Assembly: GCA_018649665.1 (NCBI GenBank)
Contig: JABIHL010000036.1
Location: 1 to 36,502, forward strand
Origin: Chloroflexota bacterium
Lineage (GTDB): Bacteria > Chloroflexota > Dehalococcoidia > Lucifugimonadales > Lucifugimonadaceae
DNA: 36,502 nt
Direction of reading: 5' to 3'
The notes under the pieces are model-generated. The model saw only the letters and a list, made by a program, of their open reading frames with translations. It had not been told where the DNA came from and ran no database searches. The position numbers and the translations under genes are program-made. Positions 8,010-16,055 of the stretch are shown piece by piece. How positions within the stretch are numbered: position 1 is the stretch's first letter; every line of letters starts with the position of its first letter.

Positions 8010-8710
8010 TCGATTGATGAGATTACCTGCTCTGCCATGAGAAACGACCCGATGTGGTCGATGTCAACCGCGTGTTCCTGTTCGACGACGAATGGTCGAA
8101 TTTCTTTTCCGGTCATCGACCCAGATTCGATCACGCTGGTTCGCATAATGTCGAGAGTCCCTGTTTGCCAGTAGACCTCAGGCAGGGCCTGGCGCGGCAT
8201 GTTGAATGGTTCTGCGATACCGTCGATGGTTAGAAGTGGGGCGAGTATGTTGTCCTCGATCCGCCACATTTTATAAGGAGTTGCGGGGGAAGGCGTTACG
8301 CCGCGGACGCTGTCGGTTTCAGGGTTATCGATAAGCAGTTGAACTCCGGTATCGACTTGTCCGTCCTGTCGCACGGGGCTGGTAGGACGAAGCTGAACGA
8401 TGATGTCGGGACGGTAGTTCTCGAGTGATTTCAACTCTTCTATCAAATGTTGGAATGCGTCGATGTCAGGGCTTTCATCCTGCGCGAGTTCTGAAGGGCG
8501 CATGAATGGAACTTCGGCACCGTACTTGCGTGCGACTGCTGCGATTTCTTCTGAATCGGTTGAGCATATGACTCGGTCGACGAGTTTCGCTTGAAGGCCG
8601 GCTGCAATGCTGTAGGCGAGAAGAGGGTGCCCTGCGAGCGGGCGTAGGTTCTTGCCGGGGAGGCCTTTGCTTCCTCCTCGGGCAGGAACTATTGCGAGTA
8701 CTTTTGTCAT
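7979..8710 (-). CDS. neuA: Acylneuraminate (nonulosonic acid) cytidylyltransferase
   Basis: A NeuA/CMP-NeuAc synthetase family enzyme, which activates a nonulosonic acid with CTP to give CMP-sugar and pyrophosphate. At 243 residues it is the single-domain form. The CTP-binding loop is ARGGSKGLPGKN (10-21), followed by CSTDSEEI (49-56), LRPTSPVR (107-114) and RQALPEVYWQTG (173-184), all typical of the family. Its start overlaps the stop of the preceding glycosyltransferase gene as ATGA, and its end overlaps the Gfo/Idh gene. A stand-alone KdsC-like phosphatase of the kind fused to NeuA in other bacteria is encoded at 28744-29238. Together with neuB it shows that the locus makes a CMP-activated nonulosonic acid. 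Sequence alone does not separate sialic, legionaminic and pseudaminic versions. Confidence 0.92.
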   Translation of the reverse strand: MTKVLAIVPARGGSKGLPGKNLRPLAGHPLLAYSIAAGLQAKLVDRVICSTDSEEIAAVARKYGAEVPFMRPSELAQDESPDIDAFQHLIEELKSLENYRPDIIVQLRPTSPVRQDGQVDTGVQLLIDNPETDSVRGVTPSPATPYKMWRIEDNILAPLLTIDGIAEPFNMPRQALPEVYWQTGTLDIMRTSVIESGSMTGKEIRPFVVEQEHAVDIDHIGSFLMAEQVISSIECVTPSIIES

Positions 8711-9927
8711 TGGATGATTGCTGCTTGCCGTTGATCCCAGAGTTGTTCGTACATTTTCAGATATTCGCCGATGACGCGTCGGTGATCGAACTCGTTTATT
8801 GCTCGGGCTAGCGAAGCTTGTCCGTATCGCTCTGCTTTTGCTGGATGATCGGCTAGTTCTTCAACGGCCACGGCAAGTGCGCTTGAATCTCGTGTGCGAA
8901 TCAGAATACCGTTTACGCCGTCGTTGATGGCTTCCCGAACGCCCGGCATGTCTGTCCCTATTAGCGGGAGGCCGCTGGCTGCTGCTTCTAGGAGGGTGCG
9001 TGGAAGGCCTTCTCGATAGAAAGTAGGAGCGGTTACGGTGTTGGCGATTGCCATCAAATTAGGAACATCTTCGCGTCGGCCTGTGAATACGACATCGCCT
9101 TCAGATTTCCACTGGGCGAGGGTGGCTTCAGATACGGATCTTTTGTTGCCGGGATCTGGCGCACCGACCATGACGAAAACGATGTCTTTTCGCCGTGATT
9201 TGATTTGGCGCGCTGCCTCGACGAACTCGACTAAGCCTTTGTCGAGCTGGAGGCGCCCTACAAAAAGGGCGACGAATACATCGGGCGCTATGCCTAGTGA
9301 TCGTCTGATTTCTAAGGCCTCGGGCGAGTTACGAGTGTTCGGTTTGTACTCAGATACATCGACTCCTGATCCCCCTGGAATCATCTTGCCTTTTGTTGAA
9401 GATAATCCATTGTTCGCCTTCAGCAGGTCCATATCGTCGGGGTTTTGAAACGCCACTTCGCTGGCGAGTCGGTTTGAGAATGAGTACATCCCGAGGTTCA
9501 TACGCCGACCCAGTTTTGAGCCTAGACCGCTGCGTTCGACGAAAGTGTAGCCGAGCCCAGTAACCGTTGAAACGGTCACAGGCACGCCAGCCAGCTTCGC
9601 CGCCATCGGGGCGTAGATGTTTGGCTTGGTGTGGAAGTTCTGGACGATGTCGGGTTTGATTCGTCTCAGGATTCTGGTCAATCCGAGAATAGAACCGACT
9701 TCGTTGAGCGGATTCCTGCCGCTTCTACTCAGTTTCCATTCGACGTATTCGGCTCCGCCTTCGGAGATCAGTTCGTTCCATGCTCCGCTGGCCACGACTG
9801 CGTAAACCTTGTAGCCGTTCTCTTTAAGAAGTCGGACCCAGGGCATGCGAAGTCGGTAAAAGATCTCGTTTTGGTTAACGACGAGAGCTATCGACTTAGG
9901 TTTTGTGGTGGAGTGATCGGTTGGCAA
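8707..9927 (-). CDS. GT4 glycosyltransferase, PglA-like
   Basis: A retaining GT-B glycosyltransferase of 406 residues acting at the cytoplasmic membrane face. The N-terminal half carries KPDIVQNFHTKPNIYAPMAA and the nearby VSTVTGLGY, a pattern seen in PglA-type alpha-1,3-N-acetylgalactosaminyltransferases that extend undecaprenyl-diphosphate sugars. The C-terminal half has FVGRLQLDKG and the donor-binding segment YREGLPRTLLEAAASGLP followed by IGTDMPGVREAI. The start is a TTG 18 nt after the previous gene's stop, which lies in the same frame. No in-frame ATG precedes residue 28 and no Shine-Dalgarno is visible. It is coupled to neuA by an ATGA overlap. Donor and acceptor are not determinable; the PglA resemblance suggests it adds an early residue. 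Confidence 0.86.
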   Translation of the reverse strand: MPTDHSTTKPKSIALVVNQNEIFYRLRMPWVRLLKENGYKVYAVVASGAWNELISEGGAEYVEWKLSRSGRNPLNEVGSILGLTRILRRIKPDIVQNFHTKPNIYAPMAAKLAGVPVTVSTVTGLGYTFVERSGLGSKLGRRMNLGMYSFSNRLASEVAFQNPDDMDLLKANNGLSSTKGKMIPGGSGVDVSEYKPNTRNSPEALEIRRSLGIAPDVFVALFVGRLQLDKGLVEFVEAARQIKSRRKDIVFVMVGAPDPGNKRSVSEATLAQWKSEGDVVFTGRREDVPNLMAIANTVTAPTFYREGLPRTLLEAAASGLPLIGTDMPGVREAINDGVNGILIRTRDSSALAVAVEELADHPAKAERYGQASLARAINEFDHRRVIGEYLKMYEQLWDQRQAAIIQ

Positions 9928-9945
9928 ATGAGTAGTTGGTGGAGG

Positions 9946-10710
9946 TTAGTTTTTTCGGACGATGCCGATTGGAGATTCTTTGCTTTGCCCAATGATTACT
10001 GGTTCGGTGTTCCACTTCTGCGTGGCATCGTGGAGGGCGTCGTTGCTGACATCGTCGGAAACGAGAATTCCTGTTTGTTTTATTGAGGGCCACGCGGTGG
10101 TGTATTCGCGTAGCTGATTGGAGTAGGAGTGGCGCGAGTCATGCTGGAACATGTCGATTTCGCCAAGTTCGTTCAATGTTTGCGGAAGAAGGCGATTCGA
10201 AGGGCCGGTTCTGAGATCCCAGCGGTGTCGCAGGTCTGCAGGAACGAGGTATCCGACGTCGGGGAGGAGTTCGGTGTTGGGAGTCGGTAGATCGATGCTG
10301 ATCAAGCGCCCAGTGCCGTTTTCTTCCATAGCTTTGAGGATTGTCCATGAGCTGACGCCAGCGCCAACGCCGGTTTCGACGACTATGGCAGGCTTCAATA
10401 TTTTTACTAGGGCGTAGGTGGTTGCTGCTAGTTCTGAAGTGGCCGACCACTGGATTGTCATGCCGGGGTCTTTGTTTTCAGATACGAGGAAGTCGGGCAG
10501 GTTGTTTAGCTGTTGGTCGACGACGGACGTTTCGATATTCAGTGCGCGTGCGATTCCTTCTGAGACCGAGAGCTGACGGTCGGCATAGAACGATAGATGT
10601 TTGCGGTGGCGCGGCGTTGTAATTCGGTCATCGATGAACTCGGCTGCCCACGTGGTGGCAGTTCGAGGAGATTTGAAAAATCTCACTGTGCGCAAAAGTG
10701 CAGAGAGCAT
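9946..10710 (-). CDS. Class I SAM methyltransferase, CmcI/Methyltransf_24-like
   Basis: This 254-residue protein has a helical N-terminal part of about 95 residues and a SAM-binding domain. Motif I is VETGVGAGVSS (111-121), followed by RLISIDLP (135-142), the metal/acceptor-type segment HDSRHSY (190-196) and SDDV (218-221), as in Methyltransf_24 and cephalosporin hydroxylase-like enzymes. The open frame continues upstream to 11070, but that extension is an Arg/Ser-rich antisense-like translation of the neighbouring glycosyltransferase gene. The ATG at 10710 overlaps that gene's stop in TAATG and the protein then begins MLSALLRTVR, so this start is far better. It probably methylates a sugar of the glycan; the acceptor is unknown. 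Confidence 0.83.
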   Translation of the reverse strand: MLSALLRTVRFFKSPRTATTWAAEFIDDRITTPRHRKHLSFYADRQLSVSEGIARALNIETSVVDQQLNNLPDFLVSENKDPGMTIQWSATSELAATTYALVKILKPAIVVETGVGAGVSSWTILKAMEENGTGRLISIDLPTPNTELLPDVGYLVPADLRHRWDLRTGPSNRLLPQTLNELGEIDMFQHDSRHSYSNQLREYTTAWPSIKQTGILVSDDVSNDALHDATQKWNTEPVIIGQSKESPIGIVRKN

Positions 10711-11879
10711 TATTGTTCGGCTCCTTGCACCGGAGCGAAAGATGAATCGTGTTCGGAAAGACCGGCTAATCGTGTGTACATTTCGTCGAGTCGAGTTACG
10801 TATTTGCTGGCGGAATAATGTTGTTCGGTTCGTTCGCGGGCGGCGGAGCCTAACCGGTTCGCTAATTCGGAATTGTTTGCGACATTGACGATTGCACCCG
10901 CCATGGCTTCGATGTCTTTTGAAGGAACGAGAATGCCACTTTGATTGTGGATTATCGCTTCTGGCGTGCCACCGACTCGTGTGGCGATTACTGGCTTTGC
11001 AGATGCCATCGCTTCGATTGCGACGCGTGGGAAGCCTTCGGTGAGTGACGGCATTATTACGCTGTCGCACGCTGATAGAACGTTTGGAAGATCTTTTCTT
11101 GCGCCCAGAAATTTGACGTTATTTTCGATGCCGAGTTCTTCACTGAGCGATTCGAGATAACTTCGTTGGTCGCCTTCGCCGGCGAGCGCCAATTTCATGT
11201 TCTGGTTTTGTTCGAGTGCTTTTGCGAAAGCTCGAATGCCGAATTCGACTCCCTTAACCGCTCGAAGACGGCCGACGAACAGAACTAGATGTTCCGAGTC
11301 CTCAACGATTAGTTCGGTTCTGACGAGTGATCGCTGATCGGTTCCCCCGAACGCGTCGAGATCGAGTCCGGGTAGTACTACTTCGATTTTGCTTTCAGGA
11401 ACGCCAAGATCAGCTACGACCGACTTGCCGCCGGTTTCTGAGTTCACTTCAACAGCGTCGGTGAGCGGGTTCGTGAGTTTCGTAGCGAGCCTACCGATTC
11501 GACCTGCCTGCCCGATGGTGAGTTCGGATCCGATTATCGTTGGTACTCCGGCAAGTCGCCCTACGATTCTTCCTAGTACGTTTCCGTGGATCAGATAGGT
11601 GTGGAGGATGTCGGGTCGAATGGTTTTGAGTAGCGAGCGAAGTCGTAGTGCTACTGCGATATCGGTCTTCTTACTTAGGCCAAGACTATGTACTTCGATG
11701 CCAGCTTGTTGAAACTGGTCCTTCATCTGCATTCGATCCATGATCGAGATGAGTATGTGCTTGTATCTGGAGGGGGCGAGATTCGGTAGTCCCAGCAGCA
11801 TGTTGTGTTGGGCACCGCCGACTTCGAGGCTGGTGACGAGGTGGACGATTTTCAGTTGTTTAGCGTTGTTGCTCTGCAT
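10710..11879 (-). CDS. GT4 glycosyltransferase
   Basis: A 389-residue GT-B retaining glycosyltransferase. The N-terminal domain begins IVHLVTSLEVGGAQHNMLLG, the glycine-rich loop typical of GT4 enzymes, and continues with RPDILHTYLIHGNVLGRIVG. The C-terminal domain shows VLFVGRLRAVKGVEFGIRAF and the E-x7-E donor-binding element in TEGFPRVAIEAMASAKPV followed by RVGGTPEAI. ATG start with no clear Shine-Dalgarno, preceded by a 197-bp gap, so it may begin a transcription unit. Its stop shares one base with the methyltransferase start. It would extend the lipid-linked glycan on the cytoplasmic side. Confidence 0.88.
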   Translation of the reverse strand: MQSNNAKQLKIVHLVTSLEVGGAQHNMLLGLPNLAPSRYKHILISIMDRMQMKDQFQQAGIEVHSLGLSKKTDIAVALRLRSLLKTIRPDILHTYLIHGNVLGRIVGRLAGVPTIIGSELTIGQAGRIGRLATKLTNPLTDAVEVNSETGGKSVVADLGVPESKIEVVLPGLDLDAFGGTDQRSLVRTELIVEDSEHLVLFVGRLRAVKGVEFGIRAFAKALEQNQNMKLALAGEGDQRSYLESLSEELGIENNVKFLGARKDLPNVLSACDSVIMPSLTEGFPRVAIEAMASAKPVIATRVGGTPEAIIHNQSGILVPSKDIEAMAGAIVNVANNSELANRLGSAARERTEQHYSASKYVTRLDEMYTRLAGLSEHDSSFAPVQGAEQ

Positions 11880-12076
11880 GTTCGGTTCAATCGTAGCGTC
11901 TTTGATGTTCCGATCGCCTATTCAGTTGGCTGCACGTAAAGGTGAACATCGGAGCGTTCGTAAAAACCATGTGTAGCTAGATGCTAAACGCAGCACTGTT
12001 ACTGGTTTTTTACTCTCGTCGTCCCGGCAGATGGAATCGAAAGCATGCGCTTGGGGACTCGGGTTCAGAATCTGTC
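11880..12076 (-). other. 197-bp intergenic gap, no gene seen
   Basis: This gap lies between two same-strand GT4 genes. It holds a 7-bp inverted repeat (GATGTTC near 11903, GAACATC near 11944) with a spacer of about 33 nt, but no hairpin followed by a U-tract and no convincing promoter hexamers. A promoter for the downstream genes is likely on gap length alone. Confidence 0.3.
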
Positions 12077-13234
12077 TTAGCGTCGAAGTAAGTTTAGAGT
12101 CGTCTTGGCGATGCTTTCGGGCGAATAGCGTTCCACGACCGATCGTCTAAGTTTTTCGCCGTGATCATCGTTGGAGTTTCGCACGGAGTTAATTTGTACT
12201 CGCCATTCTGACGCCAACGCTTCGGAATCGAATTTGGCGATTGGTTCGACAAAGTCTTTTACGATCAACGAACCGTCACCGACGTCGGTGGGTACGCAGG
12301 GAGTGCCGCATGCTAATGACTCAGCGACAGAGTTCGGGAAGCCTTCTCCACTGTTTGAAGTTAGGGTCGTGAGATCGCATGCTGCCATCAGGCGTTCAGG
12401 GTCGGTACGAGGTCCCAGCCAGTGGATGGAATTTTCGAGATTCAACGCTTTGGCTTTGGTACGGACCTTTTCGTTATGCTCTGCAAAACCTTCTGATACT
12501 TCGCCAGCGCAGATGAATTTGGCATTCGGCACCTTGTTGAGAAGCAGTCGGGCAGCATCGAGGAAAGTTTCGTGATCTTTCATTGGATGGATTCTGGCGA
12601 AAATACCTATGAGAGGAGCCGTCGGATCGATTCCGAGCTCTTCTCGTACCGTCGATTTGGCGCCGGGGTCAGGGCGAAATCTGTCGACGTTTATGGCGTT
12701 AGGTACATGGGTAAGTTTGTCTGACGGGTATCCATTTTCTCGGTATTCATCGAGCGCAGCCTGTGAGTTGGTGATGATGCGATCGGCGAATCTGGAAAGC
12801 AGTTTTTCAAGCCGCATTGTGAGTTTGACGCGGAAGTCGTACTGAGTCTGATCGACTCCGCTAGATCTGATTCCCCACGCAATTAACGGTCGATGGCGGA
12901 TTGTTCTGGCGACAAGCAATGCTAGGTTCGGGAGAGGCATGAAGCCGTATGTGGCGTCGAAATCGTTCGACTTGATGAGCTTGCGTAGTTTGAAGAAATA
13001 ACTGACTTTCCCGATTAACCCAGGTCTCCCCAGAACGTGGAATTTCACATTGGGGATCGACTTTAGATCGGCTTCGAGTGGTCCACCCGCGACTTTCACC
13101 GCTACGTGAATATCGATGCCGAGTGCGGTTAGTGATTTTGCCAGTGAGACGACTTGTCGTTCGGCTCCTCCGATGTTTAGAGATCGGATCAGAAGCAGGA
13201 TTTTCTTCGGCGTATGTTCGTTGTTGTTGGTCAT
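12077..13234 (-). CDS. GT4 glycosyltransferase
   Basis: A 385-residue GT-B glycosyltransferase. It opens with KKILLLIRSLNIGGAERQVV, the GT4 N-terminal glycine-rich loop. Further on come IIGIFARIHPMKDHETFL-like (LIGIFARIHPMKDHETF), NSIHWLGPRTDPERLMAACD and the donor-binding element GEGFPNSVAESLACGTPCV followed by TDVGDG. The ATG overlaps the stop of the upstream gene by one base (TGATG), so it is translationally coupled to the exostosin-like gene and the ABC transporter. It is the last gene before the 197-bp gap. The sugar transferred is unknown. Confidence 0.88.
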   Translation of the reverse strand: MTNNNEHTPKKILLLIRSLNIGGAERQVVSLAKSLTALGIDIHVAVKVAGGPLEADLKSIPNVKFHVLGRPGLIGKVSYFFKLRKLIKSNDFDATYGFMPLPNLALLVARTIRHRPLIAWGIRSSGVDQTQYDFRVKLTMRLEKLLSRFADRIITNSQAALDEYRENGYPSDKLTHVPNAINVDRFRPDPGAKSTVREELGIDPTAPLIGIFARIHPMKDHETFLDAARLLLNKVPNAKFICAGEVSEGFAEHNEKVRTKAKALNLENSIHWLGPRTDPERLMAACDLTTLTSNSGEGFPNSVAESLACGTPCVPTDVGDGSLIVKDFVEPIAKFDSEALASEWRVQINSVRNSNDDHGEKLRRSVVERYSPESIAKTTLNLLRR

Positions 13235-14307
13235 CAGGACAGAACTTTTTTTAGATGTGAAATGAAGTGTTCTGCTGCGTTTGGACCTGATGTGTGTTCG
13301 ATGTATCGCTGTTGACCTTGTTTAGCGATCTCAAGACGTTCGGAAGTGTGTTCGATCGCCCAATCGATGCGTTCTGTGACATCGGACAAATCCCAATCGT
13401 GGGATAGGTACGTGACATCTTTCTCAAAGAAATTTGGCCACGTTTTCATGTGCCCCATCGACGGTTTTAGCAGCATGCCGCCGGTCAGGAAAACTTCGAA
13501 ATCTTTCAGAGTGATCTCGCCCCAACCGAAAGGAGATAGAACGACTTTGGAGGATTGGAGCTCTTTCATATAGCCGCGCCGGTTGAGTTTTTGAGTGTCG
13601 AGCCGATCGACCAACAGCTTTGTTATTGATTCCCGTTGGTATCGTACGGTCGCTCGGCTGTATGTCGCACCGAATCTGGCCGATAGATCATTGGGTCGGT
13701 TGTTCTGTGGGGGCTGGATGGCGCTTGGGTGGCGTAACAAAAACGGCAGGCCGGTACGTTTGTAGAGCGCAATTCTCCAAGGACCGTATGTTGAATAGTC
13801 GGAGAGCCCGCTGTTCCAAGAAACGCCCAGTTTTTTTCTGTCTTCGGCTGAAATAGGTTCATCGAGAGCGCCACCTACTTCGTCCTCGATTCCGGCTGTA
13901 TCTCGGTAGTATTCGGAAATGACACGCCCGCCGTAGATTTTGGACGTGTGGCGAGATTTATCGGCGAGTAACTGTGACTTCAGGTAATTGTCGACCAGTG
14001 GGATAACTTGCTCTTGGAGAGTTCCACTGCTGTCTGTGGTATCGAACCAGACAAGTTTGTTTGCTCGACTGCTATATGACGAAATCAGTTCCAAAGTTTC
14101 CGTTTTGGATTCGTCCTTCCAACCAGACCGGAATTCCTTCGAGTCGATTCCAAGCACATCGCAATCTGTGATGCCGGGCGAAGATCGGTTCACGAATCGG
14201 ATATCGAATTGTGCTTCCTTGAGTGCTCTTTTATGAACAACAAAAGGAAAGAGGAAAGCCGACCCGTTTGAGGTTGTAAAACCGGGTGTCAGCAGATTGA
14301 TTCGCAT
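13234..14307 (-). CDS. Exostosin-like / GT1-like putative glycosyltransferase
   Basis: This 357-residue protein is not a typical GT4. The best evidence is in the C-terminal third: YMKELQSSKVVLSPFGWGEI (about 246-265) followed by TLKDFEVFLTGGMLLKPSMG (266-285). Both resemble exostosin and glycosyl-transferase 1_2 (PF13524) domains, in which this segment binds the donor nucleotide. The N-terminal half (residues 1-130) is a weakly conserved alpha/beta region. An acidic insert near 150-185 has no recognised motif. Both ends are coupled to neighbours by one-base TAATG and TGATG overlaps, placing it firmly in the ABC transporter/GT4 operon. A glycosyltransferase is the likeliest function, though a sugar-phosphate or polyol-phosphate transferase is possible. 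Confidence 0.62.
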   Translation of the reverse strand: MRINLLTPGFTTSNGSAFLFPFVVHKRALKEAQFDIRFVNRSSPGITDCDVLGIDSKEFRSGWKDESKTETLELISSYSSRANKLVWFDTTDSSGTLQEQVIPLVDNYLKSQLLADKSRHTSKIYGGRVISEYYRDTAGIEDEVGGALDEPISAEDRKKLGVSWNSGLSDYSTYGPWRIALYKRTGLPFLLRHPSAIQPPQNNRPNDLSARFGATYSRATVRYQRESITKLLVDRLDTQKLNRRGYMKELQSSKVVLSPFGWGEITLKDFEVFLTGGMLLKPSMGHMKTWPNFFEKDVTYLSHDWDLSDVTERIDWAIEHTSERLEIAKQGQQRYIEHTSGPNAAEHFISHLKKVLS

Positions 14308-16055
14308 TAGAACGACTGCAGCTTTGCCATGTCCGAGAACAGGCCGCCAGCTTGAGCAAGCTCATCGAACGTGCCTGACTCGGCGATCTTGCCATTTTCG
14401 AAAACGTAGATGATGTCGGCGTCGCGGACGGTTGAAAGACGATGAGCGATCACGATGATGGTTTTCGTGCCACGTTGGCTACTAATTACATCGTCTATCT
14501 GTTTTTCGAGCATGCTGTCGACCGAGCTGGTTGCTTCGTCGAGGATCAGCAGTTCTGATTTCCAGTAAAGCTCCCGTGCGATGGATAGACGCTGGCGTTC
14601 GCCGCCTGAGAGTGACGAACCGCTCTCTCCAAGCTCTTCATCAGAATCGTGAGAGCGTCGCACTTTGTCGAGGCCTGTTTTCGTTATTACTTCGTCGAGG
14701 CGCGATTGGTCGACTTGTTTATCCTGCCACAGAAGAATGTTGTCTTCGAGGGAAGCATTGAATACGACCGATTCTTGAGTCACGTAGCCGACGTTTTCTC
14801 GTACGTTACCGACGTTGATGGTTTCGTAGGAGGAATCACCCATCAAGATTTCTCCTGATGTTGGAGGGAGTAGTGAGGCGAGAATATTTGCGGTGGTTGA
14901 TTTTCCGGAGCCGGAAGGACCAACAAAAGCGACTGTCGAATTCGCGGGGATTGTTAGGGATACGTCATCGACGGACGGGGTGGTTTGGCCCTCATATGTG
15001 TAGCTAACATTCTTGAGCGTGATACCACTGGTGAAATCTGGAGTCGGCATCGAGCTAGAGTCGGGTTCTTTGTTGGCTTCGAGATTGGCTCGGAGTTCTC
15101 GATAGATTTTCATACTGCCACCGGCTGAGAGGAATTTTCGATACGCCGGTTGAGTTGCTACAAGATTGACTGCGGCTGTTCGGAAGATGAACAGCAGGAA
15201 GAGAATTTCGAGAACATCAGCTCCTCTGACTTCAGTGAAGAAGTAGATCACGGAAGCGAGGACGAGCACGATGAACGGCTCGAGTCCGTAGGATGTTGCA
15301 CCTTGTAGAAAGCTGAGCTTTCGGTACGCGTCACCAACCCGCCTCGCCTCGCTGACGACTCTGCCCAGGACAGGGATGGACCGTCCTGTCGCCTTCAGGT
15401 ATTTCATATTGCGCAGCATCTCGAGGAAGATGCTTTGTTGCTTATTTGATCCGTCGGTGAGTTGGAGTGATGCCCGAGTCGTGAGTCGATTTAAGAACAC
15501 CATGATCACGGCGATCGGTGCGACAAGGGCTGCGAGGAAGATCGTGACTACTGGAGCGATGAGTAGCGCAATGCCGACGTAGACGATAGAGGTGGTGATG
15601 CCAATCATGAGGCTTAGTAGCTGTGACAGCGCGAAATTCACACGATCGATTTCAGCGCTCATGACATTGCTTAGTACACCAGTGTCTTGCTTGCTCAGAT
15701 AATTGTATTTTGCGCCAGCGATTGCTTTGGCAAAATTCGTTCGCATGTAGGTGAGATTGCGAGAGAGAATGAGTGATTGATACCAGGATTGGGCGATCAG
15801 TACTCCTCCGCGTATTACAAAGAATATGACGAGAACGATTAGCGTGTTGGTGAGGGTGGGAGTGAGGTTGACTAACTCGAATCCCCAATTGATCATCGAA
15901 GCCAGACGGCTTTCTGTGGCCTGATCGCCCTGAATGATTGGCAGTATTAGGCTGATACCAAATCCTTCGATGACGGCGGCTAATTGCATTACTGCGAGCA
16001 ATAGCAGCATTTTTGGTCCGACGAGATTGTAGAAGAGCTTGATGTACGTAATCAA
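14307..16055 (-). CDS. ABC transporter, fused membrane and ATPase domains (lipid-linked glycan flippase type)
   Basis: This half-transporter of 582 residues has six predicted membrane segments in residues 15-300 and a C-terminal ATPase. Walker A is GPSGSGKST (379-387), the Q-loop Gln427 is in YVTQES, the signature is LSGGERQ (482-488), Walker B LLILDEA (502-508) and the H-loop His538. All catalytic parts are intact. It resembles MsbA and PglK, homodimeric exporters that flip lipid-linked glycans; its place among glycosyltransferases fits a PglK-like flippase for the undecaprenyl-linked product. The start is a TTG overlapping the upstream stop (TTGA). No separate Wzx-type flippase is encoded in the window, so this may be the only export route. 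A lipid A-type substrate is less likely given the context. Confidence 0.9.
   Translation of the reverse strand: MITYIKLFYNLVGPKMLLLLAVMQLAAVIEGFGISLILPIIQGDQATESRLASMINWGFELVNLTPTLTNTLIVLVIFFVIRGGVLIAQSWYQSLILSRNLTYMRTNFAKAIAGAKYNYLSKQDTGVLSNVMSAEIDRVNFALSQLLSLMIGITTSIVYVGIALLIAPVVTIFLAALVAPIAVIMVFLNRLTTRASLQLTDGSNKQQSIFLEMLRNMKYLKATGRSIPVLGRVVSEARRVGDAYRKLSFLQGATSYGLEPFIVLVLASVIYFFTEVRGADVLEILFLLFIFRTAAVNLVATQPAYRKFLSAGGSMKIYRELRANLEANKEPDSSSMPTPDFTSGITLKNVSYTYEGQTTPSVDDVSLTIPANSTVAFVGPSGSGKSTTANILASLLPPTSGEILMGDSSYETINVGNVRENVGYVTQESVVFNASLEDNILLWQDKQVDQSRLDEVITKTGLDKVRRSHDSDEELGESGSSLSGGERQRLSIARELYWKSELLILDEATSSVDSMLEKQIDDVISSQRGTKTIIVIAHRLSTVRDADIIYVFENGKIAESGTFDELAQAGGLFSDMAKLQSF

Noticed and set aside
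10711-11070. 120-residue N-terminal extension of the Methyltransf_24-like protein
   Set aside because: It overlaps the glycosyltransferase gene in another frame and its translation is Arg/Ser-rich shadow sequence. The ATG at 10710 in TAATG is the sensible start.
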